Part shown: one piece after another, positions 54,328-64,000 of the stretch | Numbering within the stretch: the first letter of the stretch is position 1 | How the letters are laid out: every line of letters begins with the position of its first letter | Source of the DNA: Gordionus sp. m RMFG-2023 | Lineage: Eukaryota > Nematomorpha > Gordioida > Chordodea > Parachordodidae | DNA: 64,000 nucleotides | Assembly: GCF_954871325.1 (NCBI RefSeq) | Contig: NC_088776.1 | Span: forward strand, 43,604,569 to 43,668,568 | Direction of reading: 5' to 3' | Translations under genes and position numbers: made by a program | The notes under the pieces: model-generated | What the model saw: only the letters and a program-made list of their open reading frames with translations | The model's database searches: none | Told to the model about the DNA's origin: nothing

Positions 54328-55879
54328 CAGGCGCGTAACCAATGGGGGGGAAGGGGGAAATTTCCCCCCCCATCGCAAATTTGACTATTTTCATAAATAT
54401 CATTTTAAGCTAATAAAAATTTTACCCCCCAGACCCCCCCCCTACCCACACAAATCAAAATTTTACAAATATTTGAATATTAATTTTCCAACATATTATT
54501 CAAAAATATTAATAAAATGTAAAAATATTTAGTCAAAGAGATTGAAATCAAACGATAATTTATAAATAAGGCTGAGCATGAAAAAAAGTAATGTGTCGTT
54601 AGCAGCGATATCATTATTGAATTCAATTGATCAATCAGAGTTTATCATTGCTGCTAGTTGCATCAATAAATTATTTTTAGCTCACTACTTTGTAGAAATT
54701 TACAAAAACCAAATTTAGATTTGGTTCAAGTTATTGATTTGGCGGAAAATATACATGAACAGGTAGATACAATAAGAATGAATGTAGATAAATATTTTCA
54801 TAATATTTATCTAGACGTTGAATCAAAGGCTAAATTTTATGATATAATACTAATTAAACCTCGTCTAGCACCTAGGCCATTTTTGAGATGAAAATAAATA
54901 TTGGCTCAACTGTAAAATATCCATTTTCATCCCATTCTTAGATACTTTTTTATAGCAAATAAAAGTACGGGTTTTAGATAAAAAACAAGTCTTTAGCAAT
55001 CTTCAAGTTTTATTACCCAAAGATCCTTCTTCATTTTCTAATGCCACTATTGGTAAAATTAAATATTTAGAAAAATTTTATTCCTATGAGATTGATACTG
55101 AAATAAATTTAATCAGTGAATTCGAATTGTGGTATAAATATTTATACGTTTAGCTATTTTACCTGAGCATGCTATTGATGCGCTCAATCGGTGTAAAGAA
55201 ACCTTGGCTCAATTTCCTAATATTTCGAAGTTGTTTTATATTCTTGCATGTTTGCCTATTACAACATGTACGAATGAAAGGACTTTTTCCAACTTGAGAA
55301 GGTTGAAAACATATTTACGAAGTACTGAATCTCGGCTAAATGGGTTAGCTCTGTTAAATATACACAGAGATTTGGTTCCAAAGACAAACGAAATAATTAA
55401 AAATCTTGTATTTGATAAGAAGTTAAAAAAAACTTGTTAATTTAATTATTTTCTAGTCAATATTTTAAACTACTATTAGTATTTTCAATAAAAAAAATTA
55501 TATTCTACTTATATTGTATGAGAATTTAAGCTGAGGCTAGTTTTTAAAGCAAATTTTATAAAAAAATGACATTACACTTTATTTCAACTTTACATATAAA
55601 TAAACCTTTACATTTAAAAAAACTTTATTAAATATAATATACCTAACTTGAAATAATAAAAAAGAGGCTTGTAATATCCTATCCATAAGCACGAATTAAT
55701 AAATAATAGTTAAAAATAGAAATATAATTATTATTAAATTATGAATAATTTAATAGAATAGCTAAATAAGACCCGGCCGAAGGCCGGGGAAAGCTGGCCG
55801 AAGGCCAGGTAAAAGGGGTTTGGGGGCGAAGCCCCCAAAAATTTTTCCCCCCTATAAGAAAATCCTGGATACGCCACTG
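54328..55879 (+). mobile_element. hAT DNA transposon with perfect target duplication
   Basis: Ends CAGGCGCGTAACCA and inverted CAGTGGCGTATCCAGG, flanked by identical GAACCGTG at 54320-54327 and 55880-55887. Transposase remnants on the + strand: DLVQVIDLAENIHEQVDTIR and NVDKYFHNIYLDVES at about 54720-54830, and an uninterrupted 78-codon C-terminal piece at 55204-55440 (LACLPITTCTNERTFSNLRR) that is the hAT dimerisation domain. Subterminal GC hairpin words GGCCGAAGGCC and GGGGGCGAAGCCCCC lie near 55775-55835. The catalytic core has stops and deletions, so the copy is dead but recent. Confidence 0.92.
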
Positions 55880-56515
55880 GAACCGTGAGTGTGCCAAATC
55901 ATTTGATTACATTCTTAAATTTTGAACAATTAAAATATGTAAATTGTCTTAATATAGATCTTACAAAAGATATTTTTGAAATAATTAACAACATTGTAAT
56001 TCATATTCACACCTTTCATTTATGATACATTAGGATACTTTGGTCCCAAATTTGAAGGCTCTTTTAAAAACAATACAATAAGTCAAGAACTCAAAATTCT
56101 GTCAAATGTTCCTAAGTATATACTTAATAAAATAAACAAAAAATTTAACTTGAAATATCTCGAGGTATATAAAGCACTATAATACACAGCCGACGATATA
56201 TAATATAGTAACTTGTTTTTTTCGTTATATATTAAAAAGGTAGGTTAACTAATTAATTGTATAAAAATATCTTAGTTTTTTTTTTCAAGGTTAAAATTAC
56301 TATACAATTCGGAAAAAAATAAAATTGATAGGCTTTTTTGTTTACATCAAAAGGTATCTCAAATGCAAACACATTTAATTTTTTTTTACTTTTAAAAAAG
56401 ATATTTAAGATTTGTTTTTATAATTAGAATTATATACTATGATTTATAATCAGAGCCCAAAATATTTTGTTTCAAGGTTAGAATCATTAAAAATTAGAAA
56501 AAATATAATTGATTG
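55880..56515. other. AT-rich gap
   Basis: No coding sequence or repeat identified beyond simple A/T runs. Confidence 0.5.
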
Positions 56516-57109
56516 TAGTGTTGTTAAAAAGTCCGACTTGGATCGATTTTAAAAAGGCCTTGATTAAGATTATAACCAAAATAATTTTATGTAAGCCTTG
56601 AGATTTTGTAGTTATCTGCAAAAGTACGCCCAATCGGGTTCGGGCTGGGTCGGGCCTAATATTTTTTTTAAAAATTCGGGCCAGGTCGGGTTGACCCTTA
56701 AAAATTTTTTAAAATATATCAATATTTATCAATTTTATGTTAAATTTTTTATGTAAAATAAAAATATTTTATTTTATTTATAAAAACTAGACGACATATA
56801 ATATATCTTTTATTTGAGTAGTTATAAAAATGAATTTCTATATTTAAATAAATTCGGGCCGGGTCGGCAAAACTTTTTTAAAAAATCGGGTTCGGGCCGG
56901 GCTGGCAAAACATTTTAAAAAATTTTTTGGGTGAGGCCGGGCTTGAAAAATTAGGCCTGATGCAGATTACTAAATTTTGCTCATAAATTGCAGGAAGGTT
57001 TGGAAATATATTTGCTATATCTAGAGGCTTACATAATATTATATTGGCTAAAATCTTAATAGAACCATTTTTAAAAAATCAACCTATATCGGGAATTTTA
57101 ACTACACTA
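56516..57109. repeat. AGTGTTGTTAAA-family element with a GC-rich element nested inside
   Basis: Outer ends TAGTGTTGTTAAAAAG and inverted TAGTGTAGTTAAAATTCC, flanked by ATTGATTG / ATTGATAG (one mismatch). It is interrupted at 56609-56972 by a second element with ends TAGTTATCTGCA and inverted TAGTAATCTGCA and internal GGGTTCGGGCTGGGTCGGG arrays. The inner element's duplication is imperfect (ATTTTG shared). Confidence 0.8.
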
Positions 57110-58849
57110 ATTGATAGTATAAATCTAAACTTATTAATTGAGTATTATGTTTATTCCTTTTATCGTTAGAAGCCCATTTTTATATAGAGGAAGACCGGGC
57201 ATGGTATATTGCATTAATTGGTTGGCCTTGCCATGAGTCTTTTATCTTATTTCTAAAAATACTAAAAACTATGGTGATTAAAAATTTTTTTAACTATAAT
57301 AAGGCTGTGTCCAAAACCAAAAAAAAATCTTTTTACAAAATTTGAAAACTTTGATGAAAATATAGAAAATGTTTTTTTTTCTTATCTAAAAATAAAAAGG
57401 ATGTTATTTATTTCTCCCATTATTTTATTCAAAATTACCAGTATTTTAAAAAAATATTACTTCAGTTAACAAAATTGTCAGTATTTTATTAATTTAAAAG
57501 CATAAATAATAAAATTTTAGGGTTCAGTATTTTCAGTATATATAAATTTCGCGAATAATCTTATATATAAAATTATTTATATTTTATGGTCAAAGCCGGA
57601 TTAAAAACAATATCTATTTTCCGTCTCATTCCAGAATTTTAGAAATAAATTCACCGGATCAGGTTTTTCTTAAAATATATTGCTCATCGCCTTAGGATTT
57701 ATTAAATTTGATAACTTCGATTGTTTATGTAAAAAGTTTCACTGGGAAAATTGAAAATAGAAAATTTAGGAGAGACTGAGGTTAGTCGAACCGATTTTTA
57801 CAAATTGGCTATAGCTCCTGGTTTTTTTAGATAATATAAAAAACAATTTATGATTAGATACCTAAAACTATACTATATAAAGGTGCCTTATAAAAAAATT
57901 TAAGATTATAATCATTTTTTTTAAATTTTATTTTTTGTAAAAGTGAAAATTTAACAAGCCTCAAAGCGGGGTGAGGCAAACGATCAAGGGGCATCCTAAA
58001 CTATTGGGTTTTTAGGCCATAATAAATTAAAATGCATATTATTTTTATTTATTAAAAATGATACGTATAGAATAATTTTATTGTTCAAAATATCATAATA
58101 TACTTATTAATTGAAGCTAATTATATATAAAAATTGAAACTTAATTTTGGTTAATTTAATAAACATTTTGGACATAAAAATATAAGGATCTTAAGGCGAG
58201 ATTATGATTTCTTGGCATAAATTCTAAATACCAATCATAAAACAGCCATGAAATTGCTTTTTTAAGATTTTGAAATTTTTTTCATTATTAACTGCCATAA
58301 TTGACGTGTATGGTTTAGCAAGCCCCGCTAGCTCTAAATTGATAAATTATGATTGAAATAATATCTAGATATAATAAAAACTCATAAAACTTTCCCAAAT
58401 TATAGAAAAGTGTTTAAACTTTGCTATAAAATTTAATTTACATATAATTGATTATATATTTTATTAAAAATTAAAATTCTGTCATGTAAAAATCCTTTGA
58501 AAATTTCATTTTTAATAACTAAATATTTCAAAAGATTTTTTAGATGTAAATAACTATATTAAGATAAAATTTTAACCTTCTAGTGTATTTAATTTTAAAA
58601 TGAGATTAAGTGGTTTACCAAGCCCCGGGATTTGCCTAACAGTCTCCCCTAATGACCTATCACGTGATTAACTGTTTAATTGATATCATTTGAATTTATT
58701 TTTAAAAAGTTGGTATGTCCCGTGTTGGTGATATTTCATTTTTATGCCGTCCGAATTTATATCATTTTCCCCTACCTGAACACTTCTGCATGTACAAATA
58801 TATAGTACATGGTAGAATCAATGTGTTTTTCCTGGGAAATGTTAAATCT
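57110..58849. other. AT-rich gap
   Basis: Mostly featureless. AAGCCTCAAAGCGGGGTGAGG (57958) and AAGCCCCGGGATTTGCC (58620) may be two decayed ends of one small element. No coding sequence. Confidence 0.4.
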
Positions 58850-59110
58850 ATTTTTGAGCGCGTTTTTTAACATTTAAAAATCTTATTTTACCGGAAATGT
58901 ATTTCAGGTTTAGAATACCGATCTTATGAATTGTAGACAATTTTTCCGTTAATCTATGAGGAATTTATAATTTACTTAAAAAATTGATGGAAAAATTAAT
59001 ATAAATTATATTAAGTTCGTGGAAAAATTGTCTGAAATTCTTAGGGTAGATATTTCAAACTTGATATAATACATTTCCGGTAAAACCCTATTAAAATCTC
59101 AGAGCATAAT
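58850..59110. repeat. Hairpin element
   Basis: Left arm TTTTACCGGAAATGTAT...GACAATTTTTCC is mirrored at the right (GGAAAAATTGTC...ATACATTTCCGGTAAAA). The left arm, with its GAGCGCGTTTTTTAA leader, recurs at 6285-6430 and more loosely at 53040-53100. Non-autonomous repeat of unknown class. Confidence 0.7.
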
Positions 59111-60404
59111 GAACTTACTCATTTAAAAATATTTTAATTTAAATAACGTTGAATGAGTTAATCTTTATCTAAATCGTGTAAGTGTAACCCATGGGTATAT
59201 AAATTTAACATTTAAATATATTTAAGGATTTTTAAAAAAAAAATCAATAAAATTTATATATGAAACTTTAGAATATAATATAAGTTGCATTGATAAATAA
59301 AATTTGAATGTATATATTATATGTAATACATTATATCATATCTTAAGTTTATAAATATATACTATATGTAATACATATCATATCATATCTAAGTTTATAA
59401 ATATAACTATAGTATACATATATAAATATTCTTGTGTATACTTATATATACTACGAAATAATACTAAAATAAATGAATAAATTTTTTTTTTCTAAGATGT
59501 CTTTTTGGGAAAAAAAACATTATATATCCTATTCCTACATACCGTGTGGTATTATATACCTAGTATAATATTACGTAACTTAAAATAAAACGTAATATAA
59601 TTACACCAATTATATTTAACCTGCTAAAAAAATAAGGGAGAAATATTATGTGATATTAAGCTTGAAGAAGCGATATAACAAGTGAAGTAAGGTTTGTTGC
59701 TTTTGAAGAACAAAAAAATTATTCTTTTTACACTTCTGTTTTGTTAAATGATATTTTTTTTGTAAGTATAAATACATTATAAAACTATATTTCTTTTTGT
59801 CAATCATAATTACATTTGAACAAACACTTGACTTTAAATATGAGAGTTTATCGATTCGATGTAACACTAAATTAAACTAATAATTCAATACTCTTACTTA
59901 GACAGAAGTATGTCTATATTCTCCTAAAGTTTTAATTGGTATAAATATACACCTCATTTTTATTCTGTGTTTAATACAATAGATTATATATTGTTGTTTT
60001 GTTTGAAATAGATATTTGTAGTATACAAATAGATATACTATATAAATCTTATATTATACCTATTTGTATTTCATTTTCGTTTAAATAATCTTAAGATGTA
60101 TAATTTATATTAACTATTATATAAATATATAAATATATATATAAATTAAATAAATTATAATGATAAAATAAGAAACTTGATTTTTTTATCAAACAGTTTA
60201 GAAAATAAGATACAGAATGAAAAGATTGCTTCAACAAAAAGTTCAATCTTGTTATATATATATAAACATGTAATATGAGAGACTCGGGTTAAGCAAATTC
60301 TGGAAATAATATATATCGAAGGCCAAATCTTTATAACTTTCTCATCTTTAGGGCTAATTTTTTCAAATTTGGTCAAAAGATATATTCTTATATATATATA
60401 ACCC
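59111..60404. other. AT-rich gap
   Basis: Contains imperfect tandem copies of TATGTAATACATTATATCATAT at about 59310-59400. Otherwise simple AT-rich sequence with no gene. Confidence 0.45.
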
Positions 60405-60610
60405 CTGTGGTCTGCAAAGTATCGCCCGGCACACTTCGACCAGTTAAGATATTTTGCACAAATTGCCCAGCTCGGCTCACAAAAACTTTTTTAAAATTTG
60501 CCCGCCCGCTTATAGAAATTTTACGAAAGGTTAAGCCCGGTTTGTTAAAAATTTTACGAAAATTCCACCCCGGCCCGATAAATTTTTTTCATAAGAATTT
60601 TCTAGATCAC
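60405..60610. repeat. GC-rich small element
   Basis: Begins near CCTGTGGTCTGCAAAGTATC and carries GCCCGGC, CCCGCCCGC and CCCGGCCCG blocks spaced by TTTTACGAAA-type sequence, like the other GC-array elements. Right end not defined. Confidence 0.5.
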
Positions 60611-60791
60611 AGTTTTAATATCTATATTTAATTTGTTCCCAATGTTAATTAAATTTATATCTCTCCTCTTACCTCTTTATAAAACAATCGTTTTATAAAT
60701 TAATTTTGTTTGTATCTTTATTATGCATTTGCAATTGTATCTAAAATAAATAATTAAATTTTGGAGGAATTTATTAAATTATTTATAGATT

Positions 60792-62545
60792 CAGTGGCCT
60801 CTACAACGGAGGGGGGGGGGGGGGGGTCCGAAGCAACTGCTTCTAAAAATTTGTGTGGGGGTATTTTTTTTGTTAAATTTTTTTTTTTTAATTTTTTTTT
60901 TAATTTTTTTTAAAATTTAATTCTTTTTTGTTTTGCTACATCCATCCATAATCAAGTGATCTCTAGTTTATGAATATAATAATAAGACCCCCCACTCCCA
61001 CTTATTATTTAATTTAATAAGTATTGACGAAATTTTGGTCGATGTTTAGTAAATTAGGTTGTTATCCAAGATTTCTTGTCATAAAATTATTTTTCCAATT
61101 TCAAAATATGCCCAAAAATATTAACCAAAAAATTACAAATGCTTAATTAAAAATTACACACCTCATAATATAAGAGATGATAAATGGACAGACCACATTA
61201 GAAAAAGACATGGTGGGCTTAATTTTAACGATATAAAGAAAAGCTTTGTAATTAATAGTAGCTTTTTTCCATATTAAAATTTATAATACCCCAGAAAGAA
61301 TGTGTGGACAATAACCGTTCTATTATAAGAATAATAATACGATGTCTATGTTATTTAATATCTGGTAACCAAGCCTTCTGGGGAATAGGCAACAAGAAGG
61401 CAATATGATGGGCCTTAATAAACTAATTGCAGATTCCGAACCTGTCGTCAAAATGTATTTACAACAAAATGAAGAAAGAAGGGAGAAAAAAAAATAATGG
61501 ATTAAAATCTAAATTATATTCAAATCTATTATCATATAATAACATAAATATTCTCATTTGAAACCATGAAAAATATGATTATAAAAATAATTCAAAAGGA
61601 GATTGAAAGGTGCTTAGAAAGATTTATTGAAAATAGTGAGACGCCTAACCCTGTTGAAAGACTGATAGACATATATTGTACAGGAAATACAACTGGTCTC
61701 GATATTAAAAATAATATAATATCCAAACTTGGCTCCATGAATCTATATCTCGAATTCCTAGATGGGCAAAACTATGATGGCTCCTCAAACATGAGTGGAA
61801 GAATAAATGAAGTGCAGGCTTTGATTAGCGTGGAGGCGTCAAAGGCAGCTTTTATTTGGTGCTATTGTCATCGATTAAATATAATCATTGTTCAATCATG
61901 CCAGTCAATTAAAGAACTCAAAAATGTTTTAGGAATATTAGATGAGATATTTATAAATGGCGTTAAAAAATATGAGGTGCTTAAAGCATGTTAGAGTAAG
62001 GTACTGACAAAATAGCAACGATTTCTATGCATCAAAAATACCACTCAGTAATATTATCTTATTTGTTTAGATTTAAAAGGTTTATTTTATATTTATAGAA
62101 GCTGGCTATCATCCTACAAAGCAATTGTAATTTTTTTTCTACTTTATGATGCCCTGAGGGTAGCTTTGACAAAATTAAAGGATTCTGAAGACCCTGCCAC
62201 TTCCACTATGGCTAGTGGTATAGTCTTTAGAATATAAAAATTTTGTTTTATTTTATCACTGTTTTGGATAGAATATTGCTGATAACAAGCTTGTACAAAA
62301 TTACAAACCATTTCGAAGGATATATGGTTTGCAATAAATCAAATTCAATTGGCAAAAGATTGCCTGATTAATTTGAGAAATATAATTTAAATTATTGTAT
62401 TTTATTATTTTTTAATCCTAAAACACTGGATTTTTGGATGTTTTTTCAAAAGCACAAGATTTTATGAAGGAAAGTTCTAGACTTCAAACATTCCAATCCA
62501 AAAAGGGTACTCTCTTCCATCCCTCTGGAAGTGTAGGGGCCACTG
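60792..62545 (+). mobile_element. hAT DNA transposon, TTF/ZMYM-related transposase
   Basis: Ends CAGTGGCCTCTACAACGG and inverted CAGTGGCCCCTACACTTCC; perfect 8-bp target duplication TATAGATT (60784-60791 and 62546-62553). A long G tract follows the left end. Transposase pieces on the + strand: MMGLNKLIADSEPVVKMYL near 61405, a 142-codon open stretch at 61566-61994 with the catalytic-domain words FLDGQNYDGSSNMSGR and FIWCYCHRLNIIIV, then SSYKAIVIFFLLYDALRV near 62105. Stops and frameshifts separate them, so it is inactive. Shares its end family with the copy at 1-304. Confidence 0.92.
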
Positions 62546-63154
62546 TATAGATTTAGCATTTTAGTTAGAACAGCTCTTAAGATACTTAAAATAAACATAT
62601 TGTAGTTTATTGTTAAATAGTATTAATCAAAATATTAGTTTGAAATACAAGCCAATATATCAAAATTTTACAGCCCGTACTGGCCTATAAAAATTATGAA
62701 AAATCAGAAATCTGCGAGGCTTTGCTAATATTTTTTTATGTATAAATCATCCGCTCAGTCCGCAGATTTTTTACCCGGCTCTACCTAATTTTTTTTTTAA
62801 TTTTGACCAGCCAATCTCGCGGACCGGGCTGTTGGAAAGGCTGGGCTTTGCAGATCTCTACTATCCACCATATGTTCAATTAGTAGTAGGTGCTCTTCAT
62901 TCAAAAGATATTGATCAGAAAAAAATTTTCTTACTTTCTCACTAACTTTTTTATTTAGCATTTTTTGTTTTAAGGCAAAAGTATACTCTTTTAAATTTCA
63001 TGAATTTAATTTTGAGATCTAGACGTAAAAATATTAAGACAATATTTGTTGTAATTTAAGGTAAAAAGAAACACATACATTACAATAAAATTATAAGTAT
63101 CTAATATAGAAAAGAATATTTTTGTCACACATTCTTATCATAATTATCTATATT
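62546..63154. other. Gap with one GC-rich small element
   Basis: At about 62700-62860 a GC-patched element ends GGGCTTTGCAGATCTCTA, similar in style to the CAGAGACYTGCAGG family; the left end may be near ATCTGCGAGGC at 62715. No target duplication found and no coding sequence. Confidence 0.45.
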
Positions 63155-63465
63155 GTAATTAATTTTACTTTCTAAACTGTAATATTTCTCAAATGAAATA
63201 AAGTGTTCTGACTTGCCCTTTATACTGTTTCGCCTCGATTTCCCTTAAATATGTATTATGCATTTTAATCTTTTTATGAAACTTTGGTCTATCGGAAACT
63301 ATATAATTGAATTTCATTTTCTAAACTTTAATATTTCTCAAATGAAATTAAATGTTCTGACTTTCCCCTTGTTCTATTCCCTCGATCTCCCTTAAATATA
63401 TATTATGCATTTTATTCCTTAATTTTATCTTTTCCTGGAACTTTGGTTTTACGAATAATATTAAA
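63155..63465. repeat. Tandem duplication of a ~150-bp unit
   Basis: Two adjacent copies share TTTCTAAACTNTAATATTTC, TCAAATGAAATNAANTGTTC, TCCCTTAAATATNTATTATG and GAACTTTGGT/GAAACTTTGGT with scattered differences. Not coding. Confidence 0.8.
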
Positions 63466-64000
63466 GAATATTTTACCAATAACAAGTTTAATTATTCACT
63501 TTTAAATCTGCTGTCCTTATATAAATTATCTCACTGTGGGGCATCTGCCTTTTAGGAATTCCTTCTGCTAGCTCGAACATCTTTTTGCCTGGTTATTATA
63601 GGGTTCCATGTCCATTTACAATTTTTCAGGAGAGCGATTTTATAAAAAACTGCTTTTCGGCCAAAACTATAAGATATTAATTATATCCTAAGAATTTTAT
63701 TCGAATATCCGAATTATTCGTCTAATATTCGATAATATTCGAATTATTCTTTAAATATTTGAATTTTTATCTAATGCTTCAGTAGGAGGGACCGAGGATA
63801 GTGTTATTCCTGGGTAGGTATATTTCTATATCAAATAATTTTTAGACTAATTTTTTTTAAGCCATAAATGTTTAATAAGATACTTCAATAGTTTAGAAAT
63901 GTTTCACAGAAATATGTCAATGTAAATTTAAATGCAGATTTAATTTTAAACATGTCAAAAGTAACTTTTCTTTTTTAATAATTAATTTTTTTATAAAAGT
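63466..64000. other. Window end, unassigned
   Basis: AT-rich. A patch at 63535-63640 has more even composition (GGCATCTGCCTTTTAGGAAT) and one minus-strand frame reads WTWNPIITRQKDVRASRR, too short to name. ATTCGAATTATTC-like repeats at 63700-63770. Confidence 0.35.

Noticed and set aside
55775-55835. GC palindromes as a CRISPR or terminator-like structure
   Set aside because: They lie at the subterminal end of the hAT copy at 54328-55879 and are best read as part of that element; this is eukaryotic DNA.
59646-60376. Two 73-codon minus-strand frames at 59.6-60.4 kb
   Set aside because: Lys/Leu/Ile/Phe-rich translations of simple AT sequence with no domain or splice context.

Overview
This is a very AT-rich piece of an animal (metazoan) nuclear genome. 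Genes are split by introns with standard GT..AG ends, one gene is a Dmbx-type paired-class homeobox gene (an animal-only family), and most of the sequence is transposon-derived. Introns fall into two sizes: 39-42 bp mini-introns, and kilobase introns swollen by transposons. That pattern, with mini-introns near the 5' end of a gene, is reminiscent of flatworms, but the species cannot be fixed from the sequence.

Four host genes can be supported. (1) ALKBH2-like DNA repair dioxygenase, + strand, 553-1311, two exons and a 42-bp intron, 238 aa. (2) PCYT2, ethanolamine-phosphate cytidylyltransferase, - strand, 21543 down to 1843. I assembled it as 12 exons with consistent phase, 381 aa, and it converges tail-to-tail with ALKBH2. 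(3) An unidentified gene, - strand, of which the last exon (31136-31512) and two probable upstream exons (one only 22 nt) are seen. (4) A Dmbx homeobox gene, - strand, three exons spanning 49420-34699, 796 aa, with a K50 homeodomain and an unusually long Asn/Lys/Tyr-rich C-terminal part.

The rest is mobile DNA. hAT-type DNA transposons dominate. Four copies have terminal inverted repeats and an identifiable 8-bp target duplication at both ends (3129-4958, 17663-19522, 54328-55879, 60792-62545). There are further truncated hAT pieces and several families of small non-autonomous elements, some nested. Old Ty3/gypsy-like LTR retroelement fossils lie at about 5.9-10.3 kb, 23.6-27.3 kb and 28.5-30.1 kb. 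A degraded LINE with an R2-type restriction-like endonuclease region lies at 44.3-47.1 kb inside Dmbx intron 1 and is visibly more GC-rich than its surroundings.

Layout: 0-1.3 kb hAT end and ALKBH2; 1.8-21.5 kb PCYT2 with two hAT elements, an LTR fossil and a 1.2-kb foldback in its introns; 21.5-31 kb LTR fossils and tandem repeats; 31-33 kb unidentified gene; 34.7-49.4 kb Dmbx with repeat-filled introns; 49.4-64 kb repeats only. The genes do not form a pathway: phosphatidylethanolamine synthesis, alkylation repair and developmental transcription simply lie side by side.
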